The notes below the pieces were generated by a model, which was given only the letters and a program-made list of their open reading frames with translations, did not search any database and was not told the origin of the DNA. Of a stretch of DNA of 64,000 nt, positions 48,364 to 56,621 are shown piece after piece (position 1 is the stretch's first letter; every line of letters begins with the position of its first letter). The position numbers and the translations under genes were made by a program. The DNA comes from Clostridia bacterium (GTDB lineage: Bacteria > Bacillota > Clostridia > Lachnospirales > Lachnospiraceae): assembly GCA_910575245.1 (NCBI GenBank), contig CAJTEN010000009.1:86419-150418 (forward strand). The letters run 5' to 3'.

Positions 48364-48995
48364 CGGAAATCGAAAGAAACGATGTGATATTGATGCTGCG
48401 GAGCGTGGCACAGGAAATGATGCTGCATGAAAAGTATTTCTGCGAACTGGATCTCGGGCTGGGAGACGGAGACCATGGGGTGACGGTCAGCAGGGGATGG
48501 AAGGCGCTGTCAGAAGCTCTCACGGGGCAGGATGAAACTCTGGAGGAACTGTTTCGAAGGCTGGGCAGTGTCATGACGAATAGTATGGGAGGGACGATTG
48601 GGCCGATCTATGGATTGCTGTTTGAAGGGTTTGCAAATGCTGTTTCAGGGCGGGAAACGATCGACCTGCCGACCGCAGCTTCCATGTTTGAACAGAGTGT
48701 TCAGGAAATAGGAACCGGCGCGGATGTTAAGGAAGGAATGAAGACATCTTTCGATGCGCTGGCACCGGCGGCATGTGCCCTGCGACAGGCAGCAGGGGAG
48801 AACAGGAATCTGGAAGAGGGATTCGGGGATGCTGCGGAAGCGGCGGAATATGGTGCGCAGGCTACTGTGAAAATGATCGCGAAGAAGGGGAGAGCACGTT
48901 TCTTGGGAGAGAAATCCGTTGGGAAAAAGGATGCCGGCGCTGCGTCTATGGCCGCGATGATTGGGGCGATGTGCATGTATTTGAAACAACAATAG
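48360..48995 (+). CDS. Dihydroxyacetone kinase-like subunit L (DhaL)
   Basis: A 211-residue DhaL-type nucleotide-binding subunit. The Mg/ADP loop DLGLGDGDHGVTVSRGW and the C-terminal GRARFLGEKSVGKKDAGAAS match the family. The start ATG shares ATGA with the upstream stop. No PTS-type DhaM is present in the locus, so the phosphoryl donor (ATP directly or a distant DhaM) is open. Together with the following DhaK it probably phosphorylates a ketose made by the isomerase. Confidence 0.9.
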   Translation: MTEIERNDVILMLRSVAQEMMLHEKYFCELDLGLGDGDHGVTVSRGWKALSEALTGQDETLEELFRRLGSVMTNSMGGTIGPIYGLLFEGFANAVSGRETIDLPTAASMFEQSVQEIGTGADVKEGMKTSFDALAPAACALRQAAGENRNLEEGFGDAAEAAEYGAQATVKMIAKKGRARFLGEKSVGKKDAGAASMAAMIGAMCMYLKQQ

Positions 48996-49016
48996 ACATG
49001 CCGGAATGGAGAGAGA

Positions 49017-50015
49017 ATGAAAAAGATCAGAAATGACAAGGAGTATCTTGTAGAAGAAACGCTGGAAGGATATGCCATGATGCATTCGGACATTATTGTA
49101 TGGAAAGAGGGAACACATCAGATTATCAGAAAGCACAAAAAGGGAAAAGAGAAGGTAAAATTCGTGTTGGGAAACGGGGCGGGCCATGAGCCTGCAGTGA
49201 TCGGATGGGTTGGACACGGAATGCTTGACATGAATATTGTCGGGGATGTTTTCACAGCGCCTTCGGCAGATAAGATTCTGGAGGGACTTGAGACAATTAA
49301 TGACGGAAGTCCGATTCTTCTGGCGGTGCAGAACCATGCGGGCGATGTGCTGAATGCGAATATTGCATACGGCAGGGCAATAAAAGAGGGAATCGATGTG
49401 CGAAAAGTACTGTTCTATGATGATGTGGCCTCCGCACCGAAAGGATTTGAGGAAGAACGCCGGGGAATCGGCGGAATGCTTTTCTATACGAAGATCGTAG
49501 GTGCATATCTGGAGCAGGGAGGAGATGTGGAACATGCGGTGGAATTGTTTGAAAGAGTGAGAGACAATACCAGGACATACAGTGTAGCCTTTACACAGTG
49601 TACGCACCCTGTTACCGGAATGCAAATAGTAAATCTGCCGGAAAATGAAATAGAGATGGGGATGGGTGTTCACGGAGAAGGTGGCGGAAATAACAGGATC
49701 CCAATGCCCTCGTCGGCACAGTTGGCTCAAAAGGTGGGAGATATCCTGCTGAAAGACGGACCTTATGGAGCAGGGGACGAGGTACTGCTTTTTATCAACG
49801 GGCTGGGTTCAACGACCATGATGGAACAGTCAATTCTATACCGCGATATGGTACATTATCTTACGGGCCGGGATATGAAAGTGGCAGGAAATTATTGCGG
49901 AAACTGTCTGACAACCCAGGAACTGGGCGGTGTATCTGTCTCGCTGTGTAAGGTGGGAGAGGAAGAGAAAGCATTGTGGAATGCACCGTGTGCATGCGGT
50001 ATTTTCAGAAGATAA
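49017..50015 (+). CDS. Dihydroxyacetone kinase-like subunit K (DhaK)
   Basis: A 332-residue DhaK-type substrate subunit. It has NGAGHEPAVIGWVGHGML and GDVFTAPSADKI near the N-terminus, and the substrate-binding His (about 219) in EMGMGVHGEGG, the position that forms a covalent hemiaminal with dihydroxyacetone in E. coli DhaK. Variations around these motifs (e.g. GNGAGHEP for GGGSGHEP) suggest a substrate other than dihydroxyacetone. It follows dhaL by 21 bases and precedes the isomerase by 27. Confidence 0.9.
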   Translation: MKKIRNDKEYLVEETLEGYAMMHSDIIVWKEGTHQIIRKHKKGKEKVKFVLGNGAGHEPAVIGWVGHGMLDMNIVGDVFTAPSADKILEGLETINDGSPILLAVQNHAGDVLNANIAYGRAIKEGIDVRKVLFYDDVASAPKGFEEERRGIGGMLFYTKIVGAYLEQGGDVEHAVELFERVRDNTRTYSVAFTQCTHPVTGMQIVNLPENEIEMGMGVHGEGGGNNRIPMPSSAQLAQKVGDILLKDGPYGAGDEVLLFINGLGSTTMMEQSILYRDMVHYLTGRDMKVAGNYCGNCLTTQELGGVSVSLCKVGEEEKALWNAPCACGIFRR

Positions 50016-50042
50016 AAGGCGGCGGAAAGGAGAAGGACAGAT

Positions 50043-51806
50043 ATGAAAAAACCAAAGATAGGAATTCGGCCAATTATAGACGGCAGACGGGCGGAGCGAT
50101 CCAATCTGGAAGACAAGGTTATGAATATGGCGACAGCGGCCAGAAAACTGATAGAAGAAAATTTGAAGGATATTGACGGCGATGCCGTTGCATGTGTTAT
50201 CGCAGATACGACGATAAGCGGCAGCGCACAGGCGGCGGCCTGTGCAGAAAAGTTTGCGGGTGAAAACGTAGTTGGTACATTGAGTGTGACTTCATGTTGG
50301 TGTTACGGAAGCGAGACGATGGATACGGATCCGATGACTATGAAGGCTGTCTGGGGATTTAACGGAACAGAAAGTCCCGGGGCGGTCTATCTGGCAGCGG
50401 TGCTGGCGGCCCATGCGCAGAAGGGGTATCCGGCTTATGGAATATATGGTAAAGATGTGCAGGATAAATCAGATACATCTATTCCAGAAGATGTGAAGGA
50501 GAAAATCCTGAGGTTTGCGAAGTGTGCTATTGTTGTGGGAACGATCAGAGGAAAGAGCTACGTGAATATCGGAGCCGTTTCCATGGGAATCCAGGGATCC
50601 TACTGTGATGATGGCTTCTTCCAGAAGTATCTGGGGATCCGTCCGGAGTTCGTGGATATGGTGGAGATCAGCAGAAGGATAAAAGAAGGAATCTATGATA
50701 AGGAAGAGTATGAGCGTGCATATCAGTGGACTATGGAGTACTGTAAGGAGGGGGAAGACCGCAATCCGGCAGATATGCGGCATACAGATGGCCAGAAGGC
50801 GGAGGAGTGGAAATCTGTTGTCAAGATGACAATGATCATACGGGATATCATGCTGGGAAATCCTAAGCTTAAGGAACTTGGCTTCTATGAAGAAAGCCTG
50901 GGCCGCAATGCCATCGCAGGAGGATTTCAGGGACAACGTATGTGGTCAGACTGGCAGCCGGTGGGGGATTTCACGGAAGCGATATTGAATTCCGGATTCG
51001 ACTGGAACGGTACGCGCAAACCACTCATCCTGGCTACGGAGAATGACACTTTGAACGCGGTTTCCATGCTGTTCGGACATTTGCTCAGCAATGGTTCGGC
51101 TGTATTCGCCGACGTGCGCTGTTATTGGAGCCCGGAGGCTGTGGAGCGCGTTACCGGGTGGAAACCGGACGGAAAAGCGGTAAACGGATTTATTCATCTG
51201 ATCAATTCCGGCGCTGCGGCGTTGGACGGGACAGGGGAATCCCGTGATGAGAACGGCAGGAGGATGATGAAGCCTTGGTTTGAGATGAAAGAAGAAGATG
51301 TGGAGGCATGTCTGAGGGCTACGAGATGGTGTCCGGCCAGTGCAGGATATTTCAAGGGCGGAGGTTTCTCGTCCCAGTTTCGTACAGCGGCGGAAATGCC
51401 GGTAACCTTGATTCGTGTTAACTTGATCGCAGGTATGGGGCCTGCCGTACAGATTGCGGAAGGATACACTATAGTGCTGCCGGAGGAGGTGCACCGGATT
51501 ATTGATGAGCGGACAGATCCTACCTGGCCGACAACCTGGTTTGTTCCCAGAACTACCAGTCATGGAGCTTTCAGAAGTGTTTATTCGGTAATGGCTAAAT
51601 GGGGAGCTAATCACGGAGCGTTTGTATATGGGCATGTCGGGAAAGACTTGCTTACGCTTGCATCTATGCTGAGGATTCCGGTATCCATGCATAATATGGA
51701 ATATGAAGATGTATTCCGGCCCCATTGCTGGGACGGTTTTGGAACGGAAGATCAGGAAAGTGCTGATTATCGCGCATGCCGGACTTACGGTCCCTTATAT
51801 CGATAG
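50043..51806 (+). CDS. fucI: L-fucose isomerase family protein (FucI; L-fucose or D-arabinose isomerase)
   Basis: A 587-residue FucI homologue. Metal and catalytic residues of E. coli FucI are matched with a shift of four: Glu about 333 ([15 protein letters not shown]), Asp about 357 ([18 protein letters not shown]) and His about 524 ([13 protein letters not shown]). FucI also isomerises D-arabinose to D-ribulose. Context with GH172 and GH127 and without fucK/fucA favours D-arabinose or another aldose over fucose, but this is inference. A strong terminator follows. Confidence 0.93.
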   Translation: MKKPKIGIRPIIDGRRAERSNLEDKVMNMATAARKLIEENLKDIDGDAVACVIADTTISGSAQAAACAEKFAGENVVGTLSVTSCWCYGSETMDTDPMTMKAVWGFNGTESPGAVYLAAVLAAHAQKGYPAYGIYGKDVQDKSDTSIPEDVKEKILRFAKCAIVVGTIRGKSYVNIGAVSMGIQGSYCDDGFFQKYLGIRPEFVDMVEISRRIKEGIYDKEEYERAYQWTMEYCKEGEDRNPADMRHTDGQKAEEWKSVVKMTMIIRDIMLGNPKLKELGFYEESLGRNAIAGGFQGQRMWSDWQPVGDFTEAILNSGFDWNGTRKPLILATENDTLNAVSMLFGHLLSNGSAVFADVRCYWSPEAVERVTGWKPDGKAVNGFIHLINSGAAALDGTGESRDENGRRMMKPWFEMKEEDVEACLRATRWCPASAGYFKGGGFSSQFRTAAEMPVTLIRVNLIAGMGPAVQIAEGYTIVLPEEVHRIIDERTDPTWPTTWFVPRTTSHGAFRSVYSVMAKWGANHGAFVYGHVGKDLLTLASMLRIPVSMHNMEYEDVFRPHCWDGFGTEDQESADYRACRTYGPLYR

Positions 51807-51838
51807 AGAGAAAGTAATGCATACTATTTATAGAAGGA

Positions 51839-51873
51839 AAACCCTCACGGCGGTCTGCCGTGAGGGTTTTTTG
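51839..51873 (+). terminator. Terminator of the sugar operon
   Basis: ACCCTCACGGC (51841-51851), loop of five, GCCGTGAGGGT (51857-51867), then T run. Confidence 0.93.
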
Positions 51874-51906
51874 AAGCCGGAAAAGATTATATATGGTAAA
51901 AAGTCC

Positions 51907-51936
51907 TTGCAGTTATATGACAGAAGTATATATAAT
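51907..51936 (+). promoter_or_regulatory. Promoter of the GDPD gene
   Basis: TTGCAG (51907-51912), 18-base spacer, TATAAT (51931-51936). Confidence 0.68.
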
Positions 51937-51979
51937 CGAGAAGTAAGTGTAAGACGGAATATTGCAAAGGAGACAGAAG

Positions 51980-52798
51980 ATGAAGAAATTGATAAAAGCA
52001 GCGCAATACATTACAAGAGCCGGGGTATTGTATCTGCTGGCAGTCACACCACGTGTGGTGAACCGGCCGGATACCGGACTTTTCCGCAAGAAATATTTTG
52101 CGCACAGGGGACTGTATGATAATTTGGGTGAGGCGCCTGAAAATTCCATGGAGGCTTTCCGCAGGGCGGTGGACGCCGGATATGGCTTCGAACTTGATGT
52201 ACAGATGACGAAGGACGGTATTCCGGTGATCTTTCATGATTCCACGCTGGAGCGTATGTGCGGTGTGAAGAAAGAACTTGGGGACTGTACCTATGAAGAA
52301 CTGCAGCAGTTCACATTGGCGGGTTCCGGGGAGCGCATTCCGAAGCTGGAGGATATGCTTCGTATGGTAGGCGGAAGGGTTCCGCTTATCGTGGAGATCA
52401 AATCTGAGAAGAAGGATGTATCGTTCTGTGCGGTCATTGACCGGATGCTGCGGGATTATCAGGGAGAATACTGTATAGAGTCCTTCAATCCTCTGGTACT
52501 CATGTGGTATCGGAAGCATCACAACAGTGTGGTCAGAGGACAGCTTGCCTCTAATTTTCGCATGGACGGTAATCATAAGAACGTGATTCATTTTTTCATG
52601 ACGCATTTGTTATTGAATTTCCTTACAGGACCGGATTTTATAGCCTACAATCATCAGTTTAAGGAGGAACCGGGTAGAAGAATCTGTAGGGCTCTCTATG
52701 GACATCCAGCGGTGGCATGGACGATTAGGAGCCGGGAAGAACTGGAAAAAATGAGCAAAGAATTTGATGTTTTCATCTTTGAAAACTTTTTACCATAA
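51980..52798 (+). CDS. Glycerophosphodiester phosphodiesterase family protein
   Basis: A 272-residue GDPD-fold enzyme. The metal and catalytic signature is FAHRGLYDNLGEAPENSMEA, followed by GFELDVQMTKDGIPVIFHDS and VEIKSEK. The N-terminus (about residues 1-25) is weakly hydrophobic and may be a membrane anchor. GDPD enzymes cut glycerophosphodiesters to glycerol-3-phosphate. ATG 51980 is preceded by AAAGGAGA; the upstream in-frame ATG at 51962 lacks an RBS. Confidence 0.9.
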   Translation: MKKLIKAAQYITRAGVLYLLAVTPRVVNRPDTGLFRKKYFAHRGLYDNLGEAPENSMEAFRRAVDAGYGFELDVQMTKDGIPVIFHDSTLERMCGVKKELGDCTYEELQQFTLAGSGERIPKLEDMLRMVGGRVPLIVEIKSEKKDVSFCAVIDRMLRDYQGEYCIESFNPLVLMWYRKHHNSVVRGQLASNFRMDGNHKNVIHFFMTHLLLNFLTGPDFIAYNHQFKEEPGRRICRALYGHPAVAWTIRSREELEKMSKEFDVFIFENFLP

Positions 52799-53186
52799 AT
52801 TTTGTGCAAAACTACAAAAAACGGATGCTAAATTTCCAGTTATATGGTAAAATAATGAAAGAGCACGTAATGTGCGTTTTGATAATAGTTTAGGCGGTCT
52901 GTTTTTTTACTGTGCTGACCGTATCAAAGAGCTGTGGTTGGAAGTATTCGGATCATTACGGTGTGGTTTAAGATGGCCGGGTGCATGTGACAGTGAAGGG
53001 ATTTGAACTGTTATCGTCTCTGCAAGTCAGAATGAGGAACTGTAAATAGATAACTTGACAGTTGGCATGGGATAGATTTTATATGGAAGATAGGCAGACA
53101 TTCTGTATGAAGATTCGGACAAGCTGGTTGTTGAGGTATTTACTTATGGTTTCTACGTAGTATTAAGAAAAGAGAGGGAAAAAGTT
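52799..53186 (+). other. 388-base non-coding region before ppdK
   Basis: No convincing gene. It holds a short hairpin GCACGTAATGTGC, a GGTC...GACC arm pair around a T tract near 52900, and the ppdK promoter at 53055. A second -10-like TAAAAT lies near 52848. Confidence 0.5.
53055..53084 (+). promoter_or_regulatory. Promoter of ppdK
   Basis: Perfect TTGACA (53055-53060) with TTATAT at 53079-53084 (18-base spacer; TTTATA with 17 is the alternative). Confidence 0.6.
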
Positions 53187-55814
53187 ATGGCAAAATGGGT
53201 GTACTTATTTGAAGAAGGCAATGCCGATATGCGTAATCTCCTTGGTGGAAAAGGTGCGAACCTTGCTGAGATGACGAATCTGGGATTGCCGATCCCCCAG
53301 GGATTTACAGTTACGACAGAGGCCTGTACCGACTATTATAACAGCGGCAGGCAGATCACGGATGAAATCAAAGGACAGATTTTCGATGCACTTGCGATTT
53401 TGGAAGAGAAACAGGGTAAGAAATTCGGTGATACCGAGAATCCGCTTCTTGTATCGGTGCGTTCCGGTGCGCGGGCTTCTATGCCTGGCATGATGGATAC
53501 GATCTTGAATCTTGGTCTGACGGATGTAGCAGTAGAGGGCTTTGCGAAGAAGACAGGCAATCCCAGATTTGCTTATGACTCCTATAGAAGATTCATCCAG
53601 ATGTTTTCTGATGTCGTTATGGAAATTCCGAAATCTTATTTTGAAAGAATTCTGGACGAGATCAAGGAAGCTAAGGGAATCAAGTTTGATACAGAACTGA
53701 CGGCAGAGGATCTGAAGGAGATAATTGTTAGATTTAAAAATATTTATAAGGAGAATAAAGGGGAAGATTTCCCGCAGGAGCCGAAGGTGCAGCTGATGGA
53801 GGCTGTCAAGGCCGTGTTCCGTTCCTGGGATAACGAGAGAGCGATCGTATACCGCCGTATGAACGACATTCCGGGCGATTGGGGAACAGCAGTCAATGTG
53901 CAGGCTATGGTATTTGGTAATATGGGCGATACCTCCGGTACCGGCGTTGCTTTTACCAGGAATCCTTCCACCGGCGCAAAGGGTATCTACGGCGAGTACC
54001 TGATCAACGCACAAGGGGAAGATGTGGTAGCCGGAATCCGTACACCCCAGCCTATTACCAAACTGGAAGAGGATCTGCCGGAGTGCTTCAAGCAGTTCAT
54101 GGAGATCGCCAACAAACTGGAGAACCATTACCGTGATATGCAGGATATGGAGTTTACTATTGAGGACGGCAAGCTGTTCTTCCTGCAGACACGTAACGGT
54201 AAGAGAACCGCGCCAGCAGCGATTCAGATTGCCTGTGATCTGGTAGACGAAGGTATGATCACACCGGAAGAGGCAGTTCTGCGTATCGAGGCGAAGTCAC
54301 TGGATCAGTTACTGCATCCTACCTTTGACGATGCTGCGCTGAAGGCAGGACAGGTGATCGGACAGGCACTTCCGGCATCACCGGGTGCGGCAGCAGGTAA
54401 AGTGTATTTTACCGCAGAAGAGGCGAAGCTTGCGCATGAGAAAGGTGAGAGAGTTATTCTGGTACGTCTGGAGACATCTCCGGAAGATATCGAAGGTATG
54501 CATGCAGCGGAGGGTATCCTGACCGTACGCGGCGGTATGACATCCCACGCAGCAGTGGTAGCCCGCGGTATGGGTACGGCATGTGTGTCCGGATGCGGCG
54601 ATATAGCCATCAATGAAGAGGATAAAGTATTTGAGCTCGGCGGAGAAGAGTTCCATGAGGGCGATTATATTTCCTTGGACGGTTCCACCGGTAAGATTTA
54701 TAAAGGCGACATCAAGACAGTGGAAGCATCCGTAAGCGGTAATTTCGGTCGTATCATGGAATGGGCGGACAAGTACCGTAAGCTGCAGGTACGTACCAAT
54801 GCAGATACACCGGCTGATGCTGCCAATGCGGTGAAATACGGTGCGGAAGGTATCGGCCTTTGCCGCACAGAGCATATGTTCTTCGAACCTGACAGGATTC
54901 CGAAGATACGTCAGATGATTCTGGCAAGAACCGTAGAGCAGAGAGAGAAGGCGCTGAACGCTCTGATTCCTTTCCAGAAGGGCGACTTCAAGGCATTGTA
55001 CGAAGTTATGGAAGGCAGACCGGTAACCATCCGTTTCCTGGATCCGCCGCTTCATGAGTTTGTTCCGACGAATCAGGACGATATAGACGATCTGGCGGTA
55101 GAGATGATGATGACTGCGGAAGAAGTACAGGAAATATGCGATTCCCTGCATGAGTTCAACCCGATGATGGGTCACCGTGGATGCCGTCTGGCAGTTACCT
55201 ATCCGGAAATTGCCAAGATGCAGACCAGAGCTGTGATGGAAGCGGCAATTGAAGTGAAGGAAGAGAAGGGGTATGATATCGTACCTGAGATCATGATCCC
55301 CCTGGTAGGAGAGAAGAAGGAACTGAAATTTGTCAAGGAAGTAGTAGTGGAAGTTGCCGAGCAGGTGAAGAAAGAGAAGAATTCCGATATCAAGTATCAT
55401 GTCGGAACCATGATTGAGATTCCTAGAGCGGCACTTCTGGCAAATGAGATTGCGGAGGAGGCAGAATTCTTCTCCTTCGGTACGAATGACTTAACACAGA
55501 TGACGTTCGGTTTCTCACGCGACGATGCGGGCAAATTCTTAGGTGATTATTATAAGAATAAGATTTATGAGTCTGACCCGTTTGCGAGGCTTGATCAGAG
55601 CGGTGTGGGTCAGCTGGTACAGATGGCGGCAGAGAAAGGACGTGCGACCAGACCGGATATCAAGCTTGGTATCTGCGGTGAGCATGGCGGGGATCCTTCG
55701 TCTGTTGAGTTCTGCCATAAGGTGGGATTGACGTATGTGTCCTGTTCACCGTTCAGAGTGCCGATTGCCAGGCTGGCGGCGGCACAGGCGGCGATAAACA
55801 ATGTAGGAAAGTAG
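53187..55814 (+). CDS. ppdK: Pyruvate, phosphate dikinase
   Basis: An 875-residue PPDK interconverting pyruvate, ATP and Pi with PEP, AMP and PPi, central to PPi-linked glycolysis in clostridia. The N-terminal ATP-grasp domain starts FEEGNADMRNLLGGKGANLA; the swivelling His domain has GGMTSHAAVVARGMG with the phospho-His at about 454; the C-terminal PEP/pyruvate barrel has GLCRTEHMFF, MGHRGCRL, FFSFGTNDLTQMTFG and GICGEHGGDPSS. Length is the same as in Clostridium. The transposon-like sequence begins nine bases after its stop. Confidence 0.97.
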   Translation: MAKWVYLFEEGNADMRNLLGGKGANLAEMTNLGLPIPQGFTVTTEACTDYYNSGRQITDEIKGQIFDALAILEEKQGKKFGDTENPLLVSVRSGARASMPGMMDTILNLGLTDVAVEGFAKKTGNPRFAYDSYRRFIQMFSDVVMEIPKSYFERILDEIKEAKGIKFDTELTAEDLKEIIVRFKNIYKENKGEDFPQEPKVQLMEAVKAVFRSWDNERAIVYRRMNDIPGDWGTAVNVQAMVFGNMGDTSGTGVAFTRNPSTGAKGIYGEYLINAQGEDVVAGIRTPQPITKLEEDLPECFKQFMEIANKLENHYRDMQDMEFTIEDGKLFFLQTRNGKRTAPAAIQIACDLVDEGMITPEEAVLRIEAKSLDQLLHPTFDDAALKAGQVIGQALPASPGAAAGKVYFTAEEAKLAHEKGERVILVRLETSPEDIEGMHAAEGILTVRGGMTSHAAVVARGMGTACVSGCGDIAINEEDKVFELGGEEFHEGDYISLDGSTGKIYKGDIKTVEASVSGNFGRIMEWADKYRKLQVRTNADTPADAANAVKYGAEGIGLCRTEHMFFEPDRIPKIRQMILARTVEQREKALNALIPFQKGDFKALYEVMEGRPVTIRFLDPPLHEFVPTNQDDIDDLAVEMMMTAEEVQEICDSLHEFNPMMGHRGCRLAVTYPEIAKMQTRAVMEAAIEVKEEKGYDIVPEIMIPLVGEKKELKFVKEVVVEVAEQVKKEKNSDIKYHVGTMIEIPRAALLANEIAEEAEFFSFGTNDLTQMTFGFSRDDAGKFLGDYYKNKIYESDPFARLDQSGVGQLVQMAAEKGRATRPDIKLGICGEHGGDPSSVEFCHKVGLTYVSCSPFRVPIARLAAAQAAINNVGK

Positions 55815-55823
55815 ATTACAAAT

Positions 55824-56085
55824 TGTCGTAGGGCACGGAAATTTATTCTATACAAGGGCAAAAATAATTATTCTACGACATAGAAAAATAAGACCTTGCA
55901 TCGCAGGATGCGGGGTCTTATTTTTGTCTAACGACTATCCTTTCCCTCGCATAAATACAGGATTTGTGGAACGTACTGCATAGAAATCACCATGGAGTAG
56001 GGGCAGCCGAAGCGCTAGCGGAGGAGGATAAAACAAAGTGCCTTTTATATGCCCTTTATAGAAAAAATTTCAATGCCCTACGACA
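55824..56085. repeat. 262-bp segment bounded by ~36-bp inverted repeats behind ppdK
   Basis: Left arm from 55824 (TGTCGTAGGGCACGGAAATT...) matches the reverse complement of the right arm ending at 56085 (...TGCCCTACGACA) with only a few mismatches over about 36 bases. A third, inverted CTACGACA ends at 55880. Termini beginning TGT and ending ACA are typical of Tn7-like ends. Whether this is a non-autonomous relative, a remnant of an earlier insertion or part of the transposon end cannot be decided here. No flanking 5-bp duplication was found. Confidence 0.6.
55885..55925. terminator. Terminator-like hairpin behind ppdK
   Basis: AAAATAAGACC...GCATC / GATGC...GGTCTTATTTTT, a strong stem with A and T tracts on the two sides, able to stop transcription from either side. 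It lies inside the 262-bp inverted-repeat segment. Confidence 0.85.
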
Positions 56086-56105
56086 TGGTGATATTTGTTT
56101 ATGAT

Positions 56106-56240
56106 GTTTTTGGGAAAATGATAATAGGTCTGGAATCCCTGTAAAATGGGGATTTGAGAGAATTATTATTTCCCAAAAATGATAGACAAAATCCCCAAAA
56201 ACACGCTGAATTTATTTTTGGGAGCGTTTTTGGGAAAATG
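56106..56240. repeat. Repeated TTTTTGGGAAAAT-type motifs (candidate TnsB sites)
   Basis: GTTTTTGGGAAAATG occurs twice, at 56106-56120 and 56226-56240. Related copies lie at 56168-56180 (ATTTCCCAAAAAT, inverted), 56191-56202 (ATCCCCAAAAAC, inverted) and 56213-56223 (TATTTTTGGGA). Five spaced copies in mixed orientation before tnsA fit transposase binding sites of a Tn7-like left end or an autoregulated promoter. Confidence 0.55.
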
Positions 56241-56273
56241 CAGGATGTTCCCGGATGGGAGGTTTTGCGAAGG

Positions 56274-56621
56274 ATGAGGAAAAAGAATTTCAAGGGAAGA
56301 TGTGAAAAGAGGGTAATCGGAAAGTGTTCTGAGGTATGCAGGACATATGATGCCATTCAGTATGCTTATGCTGATCTGTTGCAGGAGAGTGATGAGATTA
56401 GGGAAATCAGATGCAATGTGCTTTTGGATGGATTGGATGTTGGGGAATATACATCAGACTTTGTCTGCACCAAAACAGACGGTGATCTGATGGTGCGTGA
56501 ATGTGTGTTTCGTAAGTTCTTGACGAAGCCATTGACAGTGAAGCTATTGGATGCTTCAAGGGAGTATTGGATCAGGCATGGGGTTACGGATTGGGGGTTG
56601 GTCATTGATGAAGAAGTATGA
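56274..56621 (+). CDS. tnsA: TnsA-like endonuclease (short form)
   Basis: A protein of 115 residues from this start (155 if translation begins at TTG 56154; ATG 56238 also possible). The core EIREIRCNVLLDGLDVGEYT, SDFVCTKTDGDLMVRECVFR and the closing EYWIRHGVTDWGLVIDEE resemble the restriction-endonuclease fold of TnsA, which cuts the 5' ends of the transposon. The usual Asp and Glu are visible, but the Lys expected two residues after the Glu is replaced (ECV), so the active site may use another residue or be weak. ATG 56274 is chosen since GGGAGG lies upstream and earlier starts fall inside repeats. It overlaps tnsB by 14 bases. Confidence 0.65.
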   Translation: MRKKNFKGRCEKRVIGKCSEVCRTYDAIQYAYADLLQESDEIREIRCNVLLDGLDVGEYTSDFVCTKTDGDLMVRECVFRKFLTKPLTVKLLDASREYWIRHGVTDWGLVIDEEV

